Positions 1 through 13,810 of a stretch of 64,000 bases of DNA are shown here, one piece after another. A program made the translations under genes and the position numbers. The notes below the pieces were generated by a model. The model saw nothing but the letters and a program-made list of their open reading frames with translations. It had not been told where the DNA came from and did no database searches. Origin of the DNA: Microvirga calopogonii (GTDB lineage: Bacteria; Pseudomonadota; Alphaproteobacteria; Rhizobiales; Beijerinckiaceae); the NCBI RefSeq assembly GCF_003347665.1, contig NZ_QDGA01000004.1, positions 186,001 to 250,000 of the forward strand. Direction: 5' to 3'. Numbering within the stretch: position 1 is the first letter of the stretch; every line of letters begins with the position of its first letter.

Positions 1-267
1 TCGCTGGATGGCTGGGGAGTGGACGGTCCAAGCGGTGCGGAGCTCGCTTTCCGCCTCGAGCGAAACGGAGTTCGGGTCGAGACGGCGGTTCGCAGGCTGA
101 ACACGCGCTCCCCGGGCGAGGCCATTCTCGAAGACGCCGCTTCGTTTCATGCGGATCTGCTCGTCAAGGGGGCCTACACCCAGAGCCGTCTGAGGCAGAT
201 GATCTTCGGCGGCGCGACGAGCCACATCATTGCCCATGCGGGTATGCCGGTCCTGATGGCCCATTAG
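1..267 (+). CDS. universal stress protein (UspA family), C-terminal part
   Basis: The reading frame is open from the first base, so the gene starts upstream of the window and only about the last 88 residues are present. The C-terminus reads G-x2-S-H-I-I-A-H-A-x-M-P-V-L-M-A-H, the usual end of UspA domains, where the Gly/Ser stretch contacts nucleotide phosphates and a PVLV-like strand closes the fold. The preceding ILEDAASFHADLLVKGAY segment matches the family's region before the last beta strand. USPs are cytoplasmic stress proteins; the specific role here cannot be told. A GTG at 19 is internal rather than the start. Confidence 0.8.
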   Translation, partial: SLDGWGVDGPSGAELAFRLERNGVRVETAVRRLNTRSPGEAILEDAASFHADLLVKGAYTQSRLRQMIFGGATSHIIAHAGMPVLMAH

Positions 268-361
268 CGCCGCGCGGTGATCTCCGGCGCTCCGCGAGAG
301 TCGCGCCGTTCTTCTTCTTGGTACTCGGGGTTGCGTTCTTCTACAGCAGGCGGAGGCATCC

Positions 362-652
362 ATGTATGTCGTCATTCGCAAGTTCAGCAAGATGCGCTCG
401 GTACCTGAGGCGGCGCGGCGAGCGGAGAGCGGGATCGGCCAGATCCTGCGGCAATCTCCGGGCTTCCAAGAGTATCATGTCTTCGATTGCGGCAACGGTT
501 CCGGAGGCTCCGTCACTCTGTTCGACAGCCGCGAGGCTGCTCTTGCGGCCAACGAGAAGGCCCTCGCCTGGATCCGCGCCAGCTTGGCCGATTTGATTCA
601 GGGCGAACCGGAAATCACGGCCGGCGAGATTCTGGCGACAGTAAAGCCTTGA
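362..652 (+). CDS. small dimeric alpha/beta-barrel (ABM-like) protein
   Basis: The 96-residue protein begins MYVVIRKFSKM, carries a central HVFDCGNGSGGSVTLFDSRE segment and ends with an amphipathic helix (ANEKALAWIRASLADLI). This order of strand, helix, paired strands and helix resembles the antibiotic biosynthesis monooxygenase-like or YdhR-like ferredoxin folds. No catalytic residues can be assigned with confidence and the family call is by pattern only. The ATG at 362 follows a weak purine-rich stretch (gcggaggc). It lies between the stress protein and the 2-oxoacid dehydrogenase operon, 128 bases from the latter. Confidence 0.55.
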   Translation: MYVVIRKFSKMRSVPEAARRAESGIGQILRQSPGFQEYHVFDCGNGSGGSVTLFDSREAALAANEKALAWIRASLADLIQGEPEITAGEILATVKP

Positions 653-714
653 TGGTGCCAGCGGATTTGTCCGCGCTATCAGAGCCTGTCTATAACCGGC
701 ATTTGCTCCTTTAG

Positions 715-2013
<1,299 letters not shown>

Positions 2014-2017
2014 GGCC

Positions 2018-3031
2018 ATGGCGCGCATGACGATGATCGAAGCCATCCGTGACGCCATGGATGTAATGATGGCGCGCGACGAGCGCGTCGTGGTCTTCGG
2101 TGAGGATGTCGGCTATTTCGGCGGCGTTTTCCGCTGCACGGCCGGTCTCCAGCAGAAATACGGAAAGACACGCTGCTTCGATGCGCCGATCAGTGAAGCC
2201 GGCATCGTCGGAACGGCCATCGGCATGGCAAGCTACGGCCTGCTGCCCTGCATCGAAATCCAGTTCGCCGATTACATGTATCCGGCTTACGATCAGATCG
2301 TGTCGGAGGCAGCCCGGCTGCGTTACCGCTCGAATGGTGAATTCACCTGCCCGATGGTGATCCGCATGCCGACCGGCGGCGGCATTTTCGGTGGGCAGAC
2401 CCATAGCCAGAGCCCTGAGGCACTGTTCACGCACGTGTCGGGTTTGAAGACGGTCGTGCCGTCCAACCCGCACGATGCCAAGGGGCTTCTGATCGCCGCC
2501 ATCGAGGATCCCGATCCCGTGATCTTCCTGGAGCCGAAACGGCTCTACAACGGTCCCTTCGACGGGCATCACGACCGGCCGGTGACGCCGTGGTCGAAAC
2601 ACGACCTGAGCGAAGTGCCGACCGGGCATTTCAGCCTGCCGCTCGGCAAGGCCTCGATCGTGCGCGAAGGCGCCGCCGTCACCGTGTTGGCCTATGGCAC
2701 AATGGTCTACGTGGCACAGGCCGCCGCAGCGGAGACCGGCATCGATGCGGAGATCATTGATTTGCGGACACTTATCCCGCTCGACATGGAGACGATTGCG
2801 GCCTCCGTCAGAAAGACGGGCCGCTGCGTGGTCGTGCACGAGGCCACTCTCACCTCGGGCTTCGGAGCAGAACTGGCGACGCTTGTTCAGGAAAACTGCT
2901 TCTTCCAGCTGGAGGCGCCCGTCGTCCGGGTGACCGGATGGGACACGCCCTATCCACATGCTCAGGAATGGGATTACTTCCCAGGGCCCGCCCGCGTCGG
3001 CCGCGCCCTTATCGAGACGATGGAGGCCTGA
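2018..3031 (+). CDS. bkdA2: branched-chain 2-oxoacid dehydrogenase E1 beta subunit
   Basis: The transketolase-like partner of E1 alpha forms the alpha2beta2 decarboxylase. The 337-residue protein starts MARMTMIEAIRDAMDVMMARDERVVVFGEDVG, with the family's pyrimidine-binding domain (GEDVGYFGGVFRCTAGLQQKYG). A C-terminal domain carries EAEIIDLRTLIPLD and the HEATLTSGFGAEL segment. The start at 2018 was chosen because it aligns with family N-termini; the open frame extends 96 bases further upstream, but only by overlapping E1 alpha. It sits two bases before the E2 start, so translation is probably coupled. Confidence 0.93.
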   Translation: MARMTMIEAIRDAMDVMMARDERVVVFGEDVGYFGGVFRCTAGLQQKYGKTRCFDAPISEAGIVGTAIGMASYGLLPCIEIQFADYMYPAYDQIVSEAARLRYRSNGEFTCPMVIRMPTGGGIFGGQTHSQSPEALFTHVSGLKTVVPSNPHDAKGLLIAAIEDPDPVIFLEPKRLYNGPFDGHHDRPVTPWSKHDLSEVPTGHFSLPLGKASIVREGAAVTVLAYGTMVYVAQAAAAETGIDAEIIDLRTLIPLDMETIAASVRKTGRCVVVHEATLTSGFGAELATLVQENCFFQLEAPVVRVTGWDTPYPHAQEWDYFPGPARVGRALIETMEA

Positions 3032-3032
3032 C

Positions 3033-4358
3033 ATGGGCGAGCACCTGATCAAAATGCCCGATGTCGGCGAAGGCATCGCCGAGGCCGAACTCGTCGAGTG
3101 GCACGTCAAGGTCGGCGACCTCGTGCGCGAGGACGCGGTGCTGGCTGCCGTGATGACGGACAAGGCCACTGTGGAAATTCCTTCTCCGGTCGACGGCGAG
3201 GTTCTGTGGCTCGGGGCGGAGATCGGCGATGTGGTGGCGATAGGCTCGCCTCTGATCCGTCTGAAGGTCGAAGGGGAGGAGAGCACATCGTCCGAGACGA
3301 TTCAGCACGAAAAGGTAGCTGAACCGCCAGCCCGAACCGGAGAGATCGAAGCCCAGGCGGATGGTGCGGTCAAAGTCCCGGATGCCATTGTCGAACGGCA
3401 AGCCAAGAGCACGCCGCCTCTGCCAACGGAGAAGCCGCAGGCCCCTGCGGCGAGGATGCATCGCGCGCCGGTGACGCGGGCCGAGGGTGAGAAGCCGATC
3501 GCCTCGCCTGCCATCCGGTTGAGGGCACGTGAGGCCGGGGTCGATCTGCGCCAAGTTCCGGGCTCCGGCCCCGCAGGCCGTATCACCCACGAGGATCTGG
3601 ACGCCTTCTTCACCCATGGACGCCAGATCGCCAAGGCGCCCGGGTTGTCCCAGAACACATCGGTCGAGCACATCAAGGTCGTCGGCCTGCGCCGCAAGAT
3701 CGCGGAGAATATGGCGATTGCGAAAGCGCACATCCCGCACATCACCTATGTCGAAGAGGTCGACGTGACGGCGCTCGAGGATCTGCGGGCGGCACTCAAT
3801 GCAAACAGGCGGGCCGATCGTCCCAAACTGACGCTGCTGCCGTTCCTCATGCGCGCAATGGTGAAAGCCATCGCCGAGCAGCCGCACCTCAACTCCATCT
3901 ACGATGATGACGCAGGTGTCGTCCATCAGCATGGCGGCGTGCATATCGGCATCGCAACGCAGACGGGAGCCGGTCTCATGGTGCCGGTGGTGAGGCACGC
4001 GGAGGCTCGCGACCTCTGGGAATGCGCGGCTGAACTGAACCGGCTCGCGGAGGCGGCGAAATCCGGGCTCGCCACCCGTGAGGAACTAAGCGGGTCGACG
4101 ATTACCATCACGTCGCTCGGCGCCATGGGCGGCATCGTCACCACGCCGGTGATCAATTACCCGGAGGTCGCCATCGTCGGCGTCAACAAGATGATGGTGC
4201 GGCCGGTCTGGGATGGCTCGACCTTCATCCCTCGCAAGATGATGAACATCTCCTCGAGCTTCGATCACCGGATCATCGACGGTTGGGATGCGGCGGTGTT
4301 CGTGCAGCGCATCAAGACGCTGCTGGAGACCCCAGCCATGATCTTCGTGGAGGCTTAA
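3033..4358 (+). CDS. bkdB: dihydrolipoamide acyltransferase (E2) of the branched-chain complex
   Basis: The core E2 transfers the acyl group from lipoamide to CoA. The 441 residues hold a lipoyl domain (residues 1-80, lipoylated lysine K44 in MTDKATVEI), a Pro/Ala/Glu-rich linker and a peripheral-subunit-binding domain (about 156-193, [15 protein letters not shown]...[11 protein letters not shown]). The catalytic domain follows, ending with the DHRIIDG active-site motif (H412, D416). There is a single lipoyl domain, as usual for BCKDH E2. The start codon was placed at 3033 because [15 protein letters not shown] is the canonical lipoyl-domain start. Confidence 0.94.
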   Translation: MGEHLIKMPDVGEGIAEAELVEWHVKVGDLVREDAVLAAVMTDKATVEIPSPVDGEVLWLGAEIGDVVAIGSPLIRLKVEGEESTSSETIQHEKVAEPPARTGEIEAQADGAVKVPDAIVERQAKSTPPLPTEKPQAPAARMHRAPVTRAEGEKPIASPAIRLRAREAGVDLRQVPGSGPAGRITHEDLDAFFTHGRQIAKAPGLSQNTSVEHIKVVGLRRKIAENMAIAKAHIPHITYVEEVDVTALEDLRAALNANRRADRPKLTLLPFLMRAMVKAIAEQPHLNSIYDDDAGVVHQHGGVHIGIATQTGAGLMVPVVRHAEARDLWECAAELNRLAEAAKSGLATREELSGSTITITSLGAMGGIVTTPVINYPEVAIVGVNKMMVRPVWDGSTFIPRKMMNISSSFDHRIIDGWDAAVFVQRIKTLLETPAMIFVEA

Positions 4359-4363
4359 AACCG

Positions 4364-5761
4364 ATGAAGGATATTTCCTGCAAGCTCCTCGTCATCGGAG
4401 CCGGGCCTGGGGGCTATGTCTGCGCGATCCGCGCCGGGCAACTGGGGATCGACACGGTCATCGTCGACTCGGGCAAACCCGGCGGAACCTGCCTCAATGT
4501 CGGGTGCATTCCCTCCAAGGCGCTCATTCATGCGGCGGAGGAATACGACAGGATCGTTCATCTGGCGAATGGTCGGAATTCTCTCGGGATCAGGACGACG
4601 AAGCCGGAGCTCGATCTCTCCCAGACGATCGCCTGGAAAGACAGCATCGTCGGGCGTCTCAACAGCGGCGTGTCGGGTCTGCTCAAGAAGGCGAAAGTAA
4701 AGATCGTTCAGGGCCATGCGCGTTTTCGCGACGGCAAGACGGTCGAGGTGGAGACCGAAACGGGCCGGCAGATCATCCGCGCCGAGAACGTGGTGATCGC
4801 AACGGGTTCGGCTCCAGTAGAATTGAGGAGCCTGCCGTTCGGCGGCCCTGTGATCACGTCCACCGAGGCTCTGTCGCTGACGTCGGTTCCGGAGCGCCTC
4901 GTGGTGGTCGGCGGTGGCTATATCGGCCTCGAACTCGGTACCGCCTTCGCGAAGATGGGGGCGAAGGTGATGGTCGTCGAGGCTCAAGGCCGCATCCTGC
5001 CGCAATACGATGCCGAACTGACGCGTCCGGTCACAAAGAGATTACAGGCGCTCGGCATCGAGGTGTTGACCGGCGCCAAGGCGAAGGGCCTGGCGAAAGC
5101 GGGCGGCACGCTGCTGGTCGAGGCGGAGGATGGATCGGAGACATCGCTTGCAGCCGACAAGATCTTGGTGACGGTCGGTCGAAGGCCCGTTACGCAGGGC
5201 TGGGGACTGGACGAGCTCGTCCTCGACATGGACGGCCCCTTCATTCGCATCGACGAGCGATGCCAGACGTCGATGCGCGGGATCTATGCCATCGGCGACG
5301 TGACAGGCGAGCCGATGCTGGCTCATCGCGCCATGGCGCAGGGCGAGATGACGGCAGAGATCATCGCGGGCCATAGACGCGTCTGGGACAAGCGCGGCAT
5401 CCCGGCCGTCTGCTTCACCGATCCCGAGATCGTCACCGTCGGCCTCTCGCCGGAAGAGGCGCGCCGAACGGGCACTGACATCAAACTTGGACAATTTCCG
5501 TTCTCGGCCAATGGTCGCGCTATGACCAGAATGGGCGAGGACGGTTTTGTGCGGGTCGTTGCCCGTGCGGACAACCATCTGGTGCTTGGCATCCAAGCCG
5601 TCGGGCAGGGCATCTCCGAGCTAGCGACCGCCTTCGGCTTGGCGCTCGAGATGGGCGCGCGCCTCGAGGATATCGCCGGCACGATCCACGCGCATCCGAC
5701 ACAAGGAGAAGCCTTCCAGGAGGCGGCGCTCAAGGCATTGGGGATGGAACTCCATATGTGA
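4364..5761 (+). CDS. lpdA: dihydrolipoyl dehydrogenase (E3)
   Basis: FAD-dependent disulfide oxidoreductase that reoxidises dihydrolipoamide with NAD+. The 465-residue protein has the FAD dinucleotide motif GAGPGGYVC and the redox disulfide C43/C48 in [13 protein letters not shown]. The NAD-binding motif is [13 protein letters not shown], and the C-terminal catalytic pair is H444/E449 in HAHPTQGE. It starts 5 bases after the E2 stop and closes the operon, so it is probably the dedicated (LpdV-like) E3 rather than the housekeeping one, although sharing with other complexes is possible. No Lrp/BkdR-type regulator is adjacent. Confidence 0.93.
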   Translation: MKDISCKLLVIGAGPGGYVCAIRAGQLGIDTVIVDSGKPGGTCLNVGCIPSKALIHAAEEYDRIVHLANGRNSLGIRTTKPELDLSQTIAWKDSIVGRLNSGVSGLLKKAKVKIVQGHARFRDGKTVEVETETGRQIIRAENVVIATGSAPVELRSLPFGGPVITSTEALSLTSVPERLVVVGGGYIGLELGTAFAKMGAKVMVVEAQGRILPQYDAELTRPVTKRLQALGIEVLTGAKAKGLAKAGGTLLVEAEDGSETSLAADKILVTVGRRPVTQGWGLDELVLDMDGPFIRIDERCQTSMRGIYAIGDVTGEPMLAHRAMAQGEMTAEIIAGHRRVWDKRGIPAVCFTDPEIVTVGLSPEEARRTGTDIKLGQFPFSANGRAMTRMGEDGFVRVVARADNHLVLGIQAVGQGISELATAFGLALEMGARLEDIAGTIHAHPTQGEAFQEAALKALGMELHM

Positions 5762-5828
5762 GGCGAGGGGCATGCGCGGCGGCCTTCCAATGCGACCTTG
5801 CCCTTGGTGGAGATCTGCCATAGCGGCT

Positions 5829-5910
5829 AGAGCATTGGACGGCGCATCGTGCGGAAAACCGGGTCCCCTTTTCGCGGACGCGGCCCTCCGGGTCCGCACG
5901 ATGCGCTAAG
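5829..5910. repeat. intergenic palindromic repeat, copy A
   Basis: An AGAGCATTGGAC head is followed by a perfect 14-base inverted repeat, with arms 5842-5855 and 5893-5906 (GCGCATCGTGCGGA). The arms enclose a GGAAAACCGGG..CCCTTTTCGCG core, and the element ends GCTAAGGCCTT. The same head, core and tail words recur at 13696-13810 and 26523-26694, so this is a dispersed family. It could fold into a strong hairpin and end bkd transcription. Confidence 0.8.
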
Positions 5911-6102
5911 GCCTTCGCTGAAAGCAATGATATAGGCTCCATTCCGCATTTCAAACGATCAGAGCGCGAAATTCGATGCTGTTGCTTTGGCTTCGATGAA
6001 GGCACGGTTGTTCAGTGGCGGCTCTATCTAGGCGGGCTGAAGATGACGGCAAGATCTCTCAGGAGGTAAATCACATATTGTAAGCAAATAAGCAAAATCC
6101 AT

Positions 6103-6116
6103 CATCAATATTGATG
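6103..6116. promoter_or_regulatory. perfect 14-base palindrome, candidate operator of the polyol operon
   Basis: CATCAATATTGATG is perfectly self-complementary and lies 115 bases before the first polyol transport gene, within an AT-rich stretch. This is the usual form of a LacI-, DeoR- or AraC-type regulator half-site pair. No regulator gene adjoins it, so the binding protein is unknown. Confidence 0.4.
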
Positions 6117-6230
6117 CCAACACCAGTAAACCTAGGTTGGCTCGAGTAATTGACTGGCATTGGCTGCTGTGAGAGCATCCATTCTTAACAATTAAAGATA
6201 ATCCAAAACAGCTTCCGTTGGGAGGAAACG

Positions 6231-7547
6231 ATGCAGTTGAGGCAGCTTACGCTATTGTCTGCAATGGGTTGGATTGCGGGTACGGGTCTGGCATTGGCTC
6301 AGGGCCAGACCTTGACGATTGCCACGGTCAATAACGCCGACATGATCATCATGCAGCGGCTGTCTCCCAAGTGGGAGCAGGCGACGGGCAACAAGTTGAA
6401 CTGGGTGGTGCTTGAAGAAAACGTGCTGCGTCAGCGCGCGACCACCGACATCGCCACCAAGGGCGGGCAGTTCGACATCATCACGATCGGTTCCTACGAG
6501 GCACCGATCTGGGGCAAGCAGAATTGGCTCGTTCCCCTTAATGATCTCGGCGCCGACTATGATTATGCCGACATTATTCCGTCTGTGATGAACGGCCTGT
6601 CGTATGACGGCAAGCTTTACGCTGTTCCATTCTATGCTGAAAGCTCCTTCACGTTCTATCGCAAAGATCTGTTCGATCAGGCCGGCATCAAAATGCCCGA
6701 CAAGCCTACTTACGACCAGATCGCCGAATATGCGGCCAAGCTGACCGACAAGTCGAAGGAGCAATATGGCTTCTGCCAGCGCGGCAAGCCGGGCTGGGGC
6801 GAGAACATGGCCTTCATCGGCCCGATGGTGAATGCCTTCGGCGGACGCTGGTTCAACGAGAAATGGGAGCCGCAGCTCACCTCTGAGCCCTGGAAGAAGG
6901 CGATCAACTACTACGTCAAGAACATGCGGGAATATGGGCCTCCGGGCGCAACGGCGAACGGGCACAACGAAAACCGCGCCCTGTTCGCGACCGGGCATTG
7001 CGCCATGTGGGTCGACGCCACATCGGCGGCGGGCTACATTTACAATCCGAAGGAAAGCCAGGTTGCGGACAAGACGGATTTCACGGCCGCACCCGTGGAG
7101 GTCACGAGCAACGGATCTGGCTGGTTCTGGGCGTGGGCGCTCGGCATTCCGGCGTCCTCGAAGAAGGTCGATGCGGCGAAGTCCTTCGTGAAATGGGCGA
7201 CCTCGAAAGACTACATCACCCTGGTTGGCAATGAAGTCGGCTGGGTCGCTGCGCCTCCCGGTACGCGCAAATCGACCTACGACAATCCCGAGTACCAGAA
7301 GGCGGCGCCCTTCGCGAAGGTGGTCTACGAGGCGGTGTCGAGTGCGGATATCACCAAGCCGACGAAGGATCCCGTGCCCTATATCGGCATTCAATACGTC
7401 GCCATCCCCGAGTTCCAGGGCATCGGCACGGCCGTCGGGCAGCAGATTGCGGCGGCCTTGGCCGGTCAGACGACAGTGGACCAGGCACTCGAGACGGCGC
7501 AACGCTCCACGGAGCGCACGATGAAGCAGGCAGGCTATCCGAAATAA
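6231..7547 (+). CDS. smoE: sorbitol/mannitol ABC transporter substrate-binding protein
   Basis: Periplasmic extracellular solute-binding protein (family 1) of 438 residues with a signal peptide (MQLRQLTLLSAMGWIAGTGLALAQG). The mature part starts QTLTIATVNNADMIIMQRLSPKWEQATG, with the family's EENVLRQRATTDIATKGGQFDI and PVYAVPFYAESSF-like segments. These are typical of SmoE/MtlE polyol-binding proteins. It is followed by two permeases and an ATPase, then by polyol dehydrogenases, which supports sorbitol or mannitol as the ligand. It starts after GGGAGGAAACG. A small hairpin downstream may favour high levels of this protein relative to the permeases. Confidence 0.9.
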   Translation: MQLRQLTLLSAMGWIAGTGLALAQGQTLTIATVNNADMIIMQRLSPKWEQATGNKLNWVVLEENVLRQRATTDIATKGGQFDIITIGSYEAPIWGKQNWLVPLNDLGADYDYADIIPSVMNGLSYDGKLYAVPFYAESSFTFYRKDLFDQAGIKMPDKPTYDQIAEYAAKLTDKSKEQYGFCQRGKPGWGENMAFIGPMVNAFGGRWFNEKWEPQLTSEPWKKAINYYVKNMREYGPPGATANGHNENRALFATGHCAMWVDATSAAGYIYNPKESQVADKTDFTAAPVEVTSNGSGWFWAWALGIPASSKKVDAAKSFVKWATSKDYITLVGNEVGWVAAPPGTRKSTYDNPEYQKAAPFAKVVYEAVSSADITKPTKDPVPYIGIQYVAIPEFQGIGTAVGQQIAAALAGQTTVDQALETAQRSTERTMKQAGYPK

Positions 7548-7563
7548 GCCGATCGCCATGCAG

Positions 7564-7587
7564 CCGGCGGGCTTGATCGTCCGCCGG
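7564..7587 (+). promoter_or_regulatory. hairpin after the substrate-binding-protein gene
   Basis: The CCGGCGG/CCGCCGG arms with a 9-10 base loop form a stem between the binding-protein stop and the first permease start, without a clear T tract. Stems at this place commonly protect the upstream mRNA from 3' exonucleases, giving more binding protein than permease. That role is inferred. Confidence 0.45.
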
Positions 7588-7614
7588 TTGCTCTCTCCAG
7601 TGTGAGCAACCGAG

Positions 7615-8538
7615 ATGGCGAGCACCACCACGACCGTTCCTGCCCCTGCCAGCGTGGCTCCTACCGGGGGGCGCAGTCAGCGCAATGTGAGAACGCTGCC
7701 CCTGATCGCGCCCTCGGTGGTCATCCTGTTTCTTTGGATGATCGTGCCGCTGGTGATGACGCTGTGGTTCTCGTTCCAGTACTACAACCTGCTGGATCCT
7801 TCGGTTGGCGGGTTTGCGGGATTCGAGAATTACACGTTTCTTCTGACCGATCCGTCCCTCTGGACGGCGATGATCAACACGCTGTTCCTGGTCTTCTGGG
7901 TGCTGGTGATCACGGTCGGGTTGGGAACGCTTCTCGCCGTCCTGTTCGATCAGGATTTCTACGGCCGGAGCATCGCACGCCTGCTCGCAATCGCTCCATT
8001 CTTCGTCATGCCGACCGTAAGCGCCCTGATCTGGAAGAACATGCTGATGCATCCGGTCAACGGGCTCTTCGCCTTCTTTGCCCGCTCGCTCGGCTTGCCG
8101 GCCATCGACTTCTTCGGAAGCTTTCCCCTGACCTCCGTCATTATCATCGTCGCGTGGCAGTGGCTGCCCTTCGCCCTGCTGATCCTGCTCACGGCAATTC
8201 AGTCGCTCGACAGCGAGCAGAAGGAAGCTGCACGCATGGACGGCGCGGGCCCCTTCTCGATGTTCTTTTTCATCATCCTGCCCCATCTCGGTCGGGCCAT
8301 CAGCGTCGTCATCATGATCGAGACGATTTTCCTGCTCTCTGTGTTCGCCGAGATCTACGTCACGACCTCCGGCGGCCCCGGCCTCGCCTCGACCAACCTG
8401 GCCTTCCTGATCTATCTGCGCGCCCTGCGCGAATATGATGTGGGTGGTGCCTCGGCCGCCGGCGTGATCGCCGTGATTCTCGCCAACATCGTGGCGATCT
8501 TCCTCGTCCGCTCGATTGCCAAGAACATCGCCGATTGA
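7615..8538 (+). CDS. smoF: polyol ABC transporter permease (MtlF/SmoF type)
   Basis: MalF-like inner-membrane permease of 307 residues with about six hydrophobic segments, the first at LPLIAPSVVILFLWMIVPLVMTLWF. The EAA loop that contacts the ATPase reads SEQKEAARMDGAGPFSMFFFIILPHL. It begins with a Thr/Ala-rich cytoplasmic tail (MASTTTTVPAPASVAP). The next permease starts 9 bases after its stop. Confidence 0.9.
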   Translation: MASTTTTVPAPASVAPTGGRSQRNVRTLPLIAPSVVILFLWMIVPLVMTLWFSFQYYNLLDPSVGGFAGFENYTFLLTDPSLWTAMINTLFLVFWVLVITVGLGTLLAVLFDQDFYGRSIARLLAIAPFFVMPTVSALIWKNMLMHPVNGLFAFFARSLGLPAIDFFGSFPLTSVIIIVAWQWLPFALLILLTAIQSLDSEQKEAARMDGAGPFSMFFFIILPHLGRAISVVIMIETIFLLSVFAEIYVTTSGGPGLASTNLAFLIYLRALREYDVGGASAAGVIAVILANIVAIFLVRSIAKNIAD

Positions 8539-8547
8539 GGTTGAGCC

Positions 8548-9369
8548 ATGCACCCGAAAACCCGCGAGAAGCTCATCCTCACCGTGGTCGGGTGGTTCGC
8601 CGCCGGGCTGATCTTCTTCCCGATCTTCTGGATGATCCTGACGAGCTTCAAGCCCGAGGTGGAGGCGATTGCAACGCCGCCGAAGCTCTTCTTCAGCCCG
8701 ACGCTCGAAAACTATGTGACTGTGCGCGAGCGGGCCGACTACATCCACTTCGCCATCAACAGCATCGTCATCTCCGTCGGGGCCACGCTTCTGGCGACGC
8801 TGATTGCGGTTCCTGCCGCCTATGCCATGGCATTCTTCCCGGGAAAACGGACGAAAGACCTGCTGCTTTGGATGCTGTCGACCAAGATGATGCCCGCCGT
8901 AGGCGTCCTGATCCCGATCTATCTCCTCTTCCGCGATATCGGCGCCATCGATACCCGCTGGGGCCTCACCGCAGTCTATACGCTTATGAACCTGCCGATC
9001 GTGGTGTGGATGCTCTACACCTTCTTCAAGGAGGTGCCGAAGGACATCCTCGAGGCCGGGCGCATGGACGGAGCCAAACCGAAGCAGGAGGTCTGGATGC
9101 TCCTTCTGCCCCTCTCGCTGCCCGGCATCGCATCGACGGCGCTCCTCTCCATCATCCTGTGCTGGAATGAGGCTTTCTGGAGCCTGAACCTCACGACGTC
9201 CGAGGCAGCGCCGCTGACCACGTTCATCGCCTCGTTCTCCGCGCCTGAAGGGTTGTTCTGGGCCAAGCTATCCGCCGCTTCGACGATCGCCATCGCACCC
9301 ATCCTGGTTTTCGGCTGGATGAGCCAGCGCCAGCTCGTGCGTGGCCTGACCTTCGGTGCTGTCAAGTAA
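8548..9369 (+). CDS. smoG: polyol ABC transporter permease (MtlG/SmoG type)
   Basis: MalG-like permease of 273 residues. The first membrane segment is LILTVVGWFAAGLIFFPIFWMIL, followed by TSFKPEVEAIATPPKLFF, a hallmark of this permease class. The EAA loop is PKDILEAGRMDGAKPKQEVWMLLLPLSLPGI. It pairs with the preceding permease to form the membrane channel and ends 13 bases before the ATPase start codon. Confidence 0.9.
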   Translation: MHPKTREKLILTVVGWFAAGLIFFPIFWMILTSFKPEVEAIATPPKLFFSPTLENYVTVRERADYIHFAINSIVISVGATLLATLIAVPAAYAMAFFPGKRTKDLLLWMLSTKMMPAVGVLIPIYLLFRDIGAIDTRWGLTAVYTLMNLPIVVWMLYTFFKEVPKDILEAGRMDGAKPKQEVWMLLLPLSLPGIASTALLSIILCWNEAFWSLNLTTSEAAPLTTFIASFSAPEGLFWAKLSAASTIAIAPILVFGWMSQRQLVRGLTFGAVK

Positions 9370-9382
9370 CGGGAAGTTCAAC

Positions 9383-10516
<1,134 letters not shown>

Positions 10517-10536
10517 CTCTAACTCAGAGGCAAGCC

Positions 10537-12215
10537 ATGGCCTCGAAGCGCTTCGACTATATCGTTGTCGGCGGAGGCAGTTCAGGATGCGTCGTGGCAG
10601 GCCGGCTCGTCGCCGAGCATGATGCCCGCGTGCTGCTCGTTGAAGCGGGCCCCCGAAGGGTGAGCCCGATCCTCGCGATGCCGGCGGGATACATGAAGTT
10701 CCTCGCCCGGGATACCTATCTCACCATGCACCACGTTCTTCCGCAGCAGCAGCTCGGGGGCCGCGCACCCATCGTGCCGCAGGCCAAAGTTCTGGGCGGT
10801 GGAAGCACTGTCAACGCTATGGTCTATATCCGCGGGCAGGCTCAGGATTACGATGATTGGGACGAAGCTCTGGGTGGCGCCGGGTGGAGCTACAAGGATC
10901 TTCTGCCTCATTTCATCCGGCAGGAGGGCAACGATCACCTGGGCGCGCCCTATCATGGCGTCCGCGGCCCCTTGAAGGTGTCGCACCTGGGACAGCACTC
11001 CGCGATGAGCCGCGCCTTCGTGCAGGCAATGCAGGAGTTGGGCATCCCCTACAATGCCGACTTTAACGGAGCTCGACAAAGCGGTGTCGGTTTCATGCAG
11101 CACACGATTGACTGGGCCACACGTCGCCGGTGCAGTGCAGTCGACGCGTTTCTCCAGCCCGTCATCTCTCATCCGAAGCTGACCGTTATCACGGAGACGC
11201 TTGCCACGGGGATCCGCATTGAGAAGAGCCGCGCAACCGGGGTGGATCTTCTCGGGCCGACAGGGCCTGAAACCGTCTTCGCCGACGCGGAAGTGATCCT
11301 CGCGGCCGGGACGTACATGACGCCGAAGCTTTTGATGCTCTCCGGCATCGGCCCGCCTGATGAGCTGTCGCGGCATGGTATAAGGACTTGTGCCGACTTG
11401 CCCGGTGTCGGTCAGAACCTGCAGGATCATCATGAAGTTCCCGTCGTTGCCACGACCTCCGGGGCGTTCGGCTATTTCGGCCAGGACCGTGGCCTTGCGA
11501 TGTTGAGCAATGGATTGCAGTACATGCTTTTCAGATCGGGTGCCGTTACCACCACTGGCGTCGAGGCGTGCGCTTTTATCGACCCCGACGGGAGAGAGCG
11601 GCCGACGATCCAGCTCTATTGTGTCCCAACCGTCTACCTTGACCGCGATGTCTCGGGTGTCGAACCCACTCACGGAGTCACGCTGAACCCCTGCCTGCTA
11701 CGCCCGAAGGCGCGGGGCTCCGTGCGGCTCGCGTCTTCCGACCCGGCTGCGCTTCCATTGGTGGATCCGCAATTCTTTGGAGATCCAGACGATCTTCGCT
11801 TGACTATCGGGGCCTTGCGATATGCCCGCGAGGTACTCGCGACAGAGCCGGTTCGTGGCATGGTCGAGCGGGAGATCTTTCCGGGAAAAGAGGTCGCTTC
11901 GGATGAGGCTATTGCCGCTCACTGTCGTAAGACGGTGAAAACCAACTACCATCCGGTCGGAACGTGCCGCATGGGTAGAGAGAGCGATCCTCATGCCGTT
12001 GTGACGCCAGAGCTTGCCGTCCGAGGCATCGAGGGTTTGAGGATCGTCGACGCCTCCATCATGCCAACCATTCCCAGCGGCAACACGAACGCGTCAGTGC
12101 TGGCCATTGCCGACAAGGCGGTCGACGTCATCATCGGACATGCTCGCATGAATCGTGAAACGGAATATGCTTCGTCGAACCACGTGTCTCCTATATCCGA
12201 TCAGGTCTATCCGTC

Positions 12216-12219
<4 letters not shown>
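10537..12219 (+). CDS. GMC-family FAD oxidoreductase
   Basis: Flavin alcohol dehydrogenase/oxidase of 560 residues. The N-terminal ADP-binding motif is DYIVVGGGSSGCVVAGRL, GMC signature 1 is AKVLGGGSTVNAMVYIRGQ, and the C-terminal catalytic region is HPVGTCRMG followed by IMPTIPSGNTNASVLAIAD (His/Asn active-site pair). It resembles choline dehydrogenase (BetA) in overall form, but GMC substrate cannot be read from sequence. Its place between a polyol importer and mannitol dehydrogenase, with a 4-base stop/start overlap to the latter, suggests that it oxidises a polyol or related alcohol and feeds electrons to the respiratory chain. Confidence 0.88.
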
Positions 12220-13695
<1,476 letters not shown>

Positions 13696-13697
<2 letters not shown>

Positions 13698-13810
13698 AGC
13701 ATCGGACCCAAAAGTGGATTTTCACTTTTGGGTCCGATGCTCATCTATTCATTGGCGCATCGCTTTGGCGGAAAGCCGGGGCCACTTTTCCGCGCGACGC
13801 GCTAAGCCTT
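13696..13810. repeat. intergenic palindromic repeat, copy B (also a likely bidirectional terminator)
   Basis: It contains a perfect 20-base inverted repeat (arms 13697-13716 and 13723-13742, GAGCATCGGACCCAAAAGTG, 6-base loop). A second, imperfect hairpin follows (GGCGCATCGC..GGCGGAAAGCCGGGGCCACTTTTCCGCGCGACGCGC) and then GCTAAGCCTT. Head, core and tail match copies A and C. It fills the whole gap between two convergent genes and overlaps the last base of the upstream stop codon. Confidence 0.85.

Larger units (their letters stand above)
5762..6230. other. 469-base intergenic region between the bkd and polyol operons
   Basis: No convincing gene is seen. The first third holds an inverted-repeat element (5829-5910). 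From about 5930 to 6230 the DNA is clearly richer in A and T than its surroundings and contains a perfect 14-base palindrome (6103-6116). It ends with a strong ribosome-binding site (GGGAGGAAACG) for the gene at 6231. The promoter and operator of the polyol operon should lie in this AT-rich part. Confidence 0.7.
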
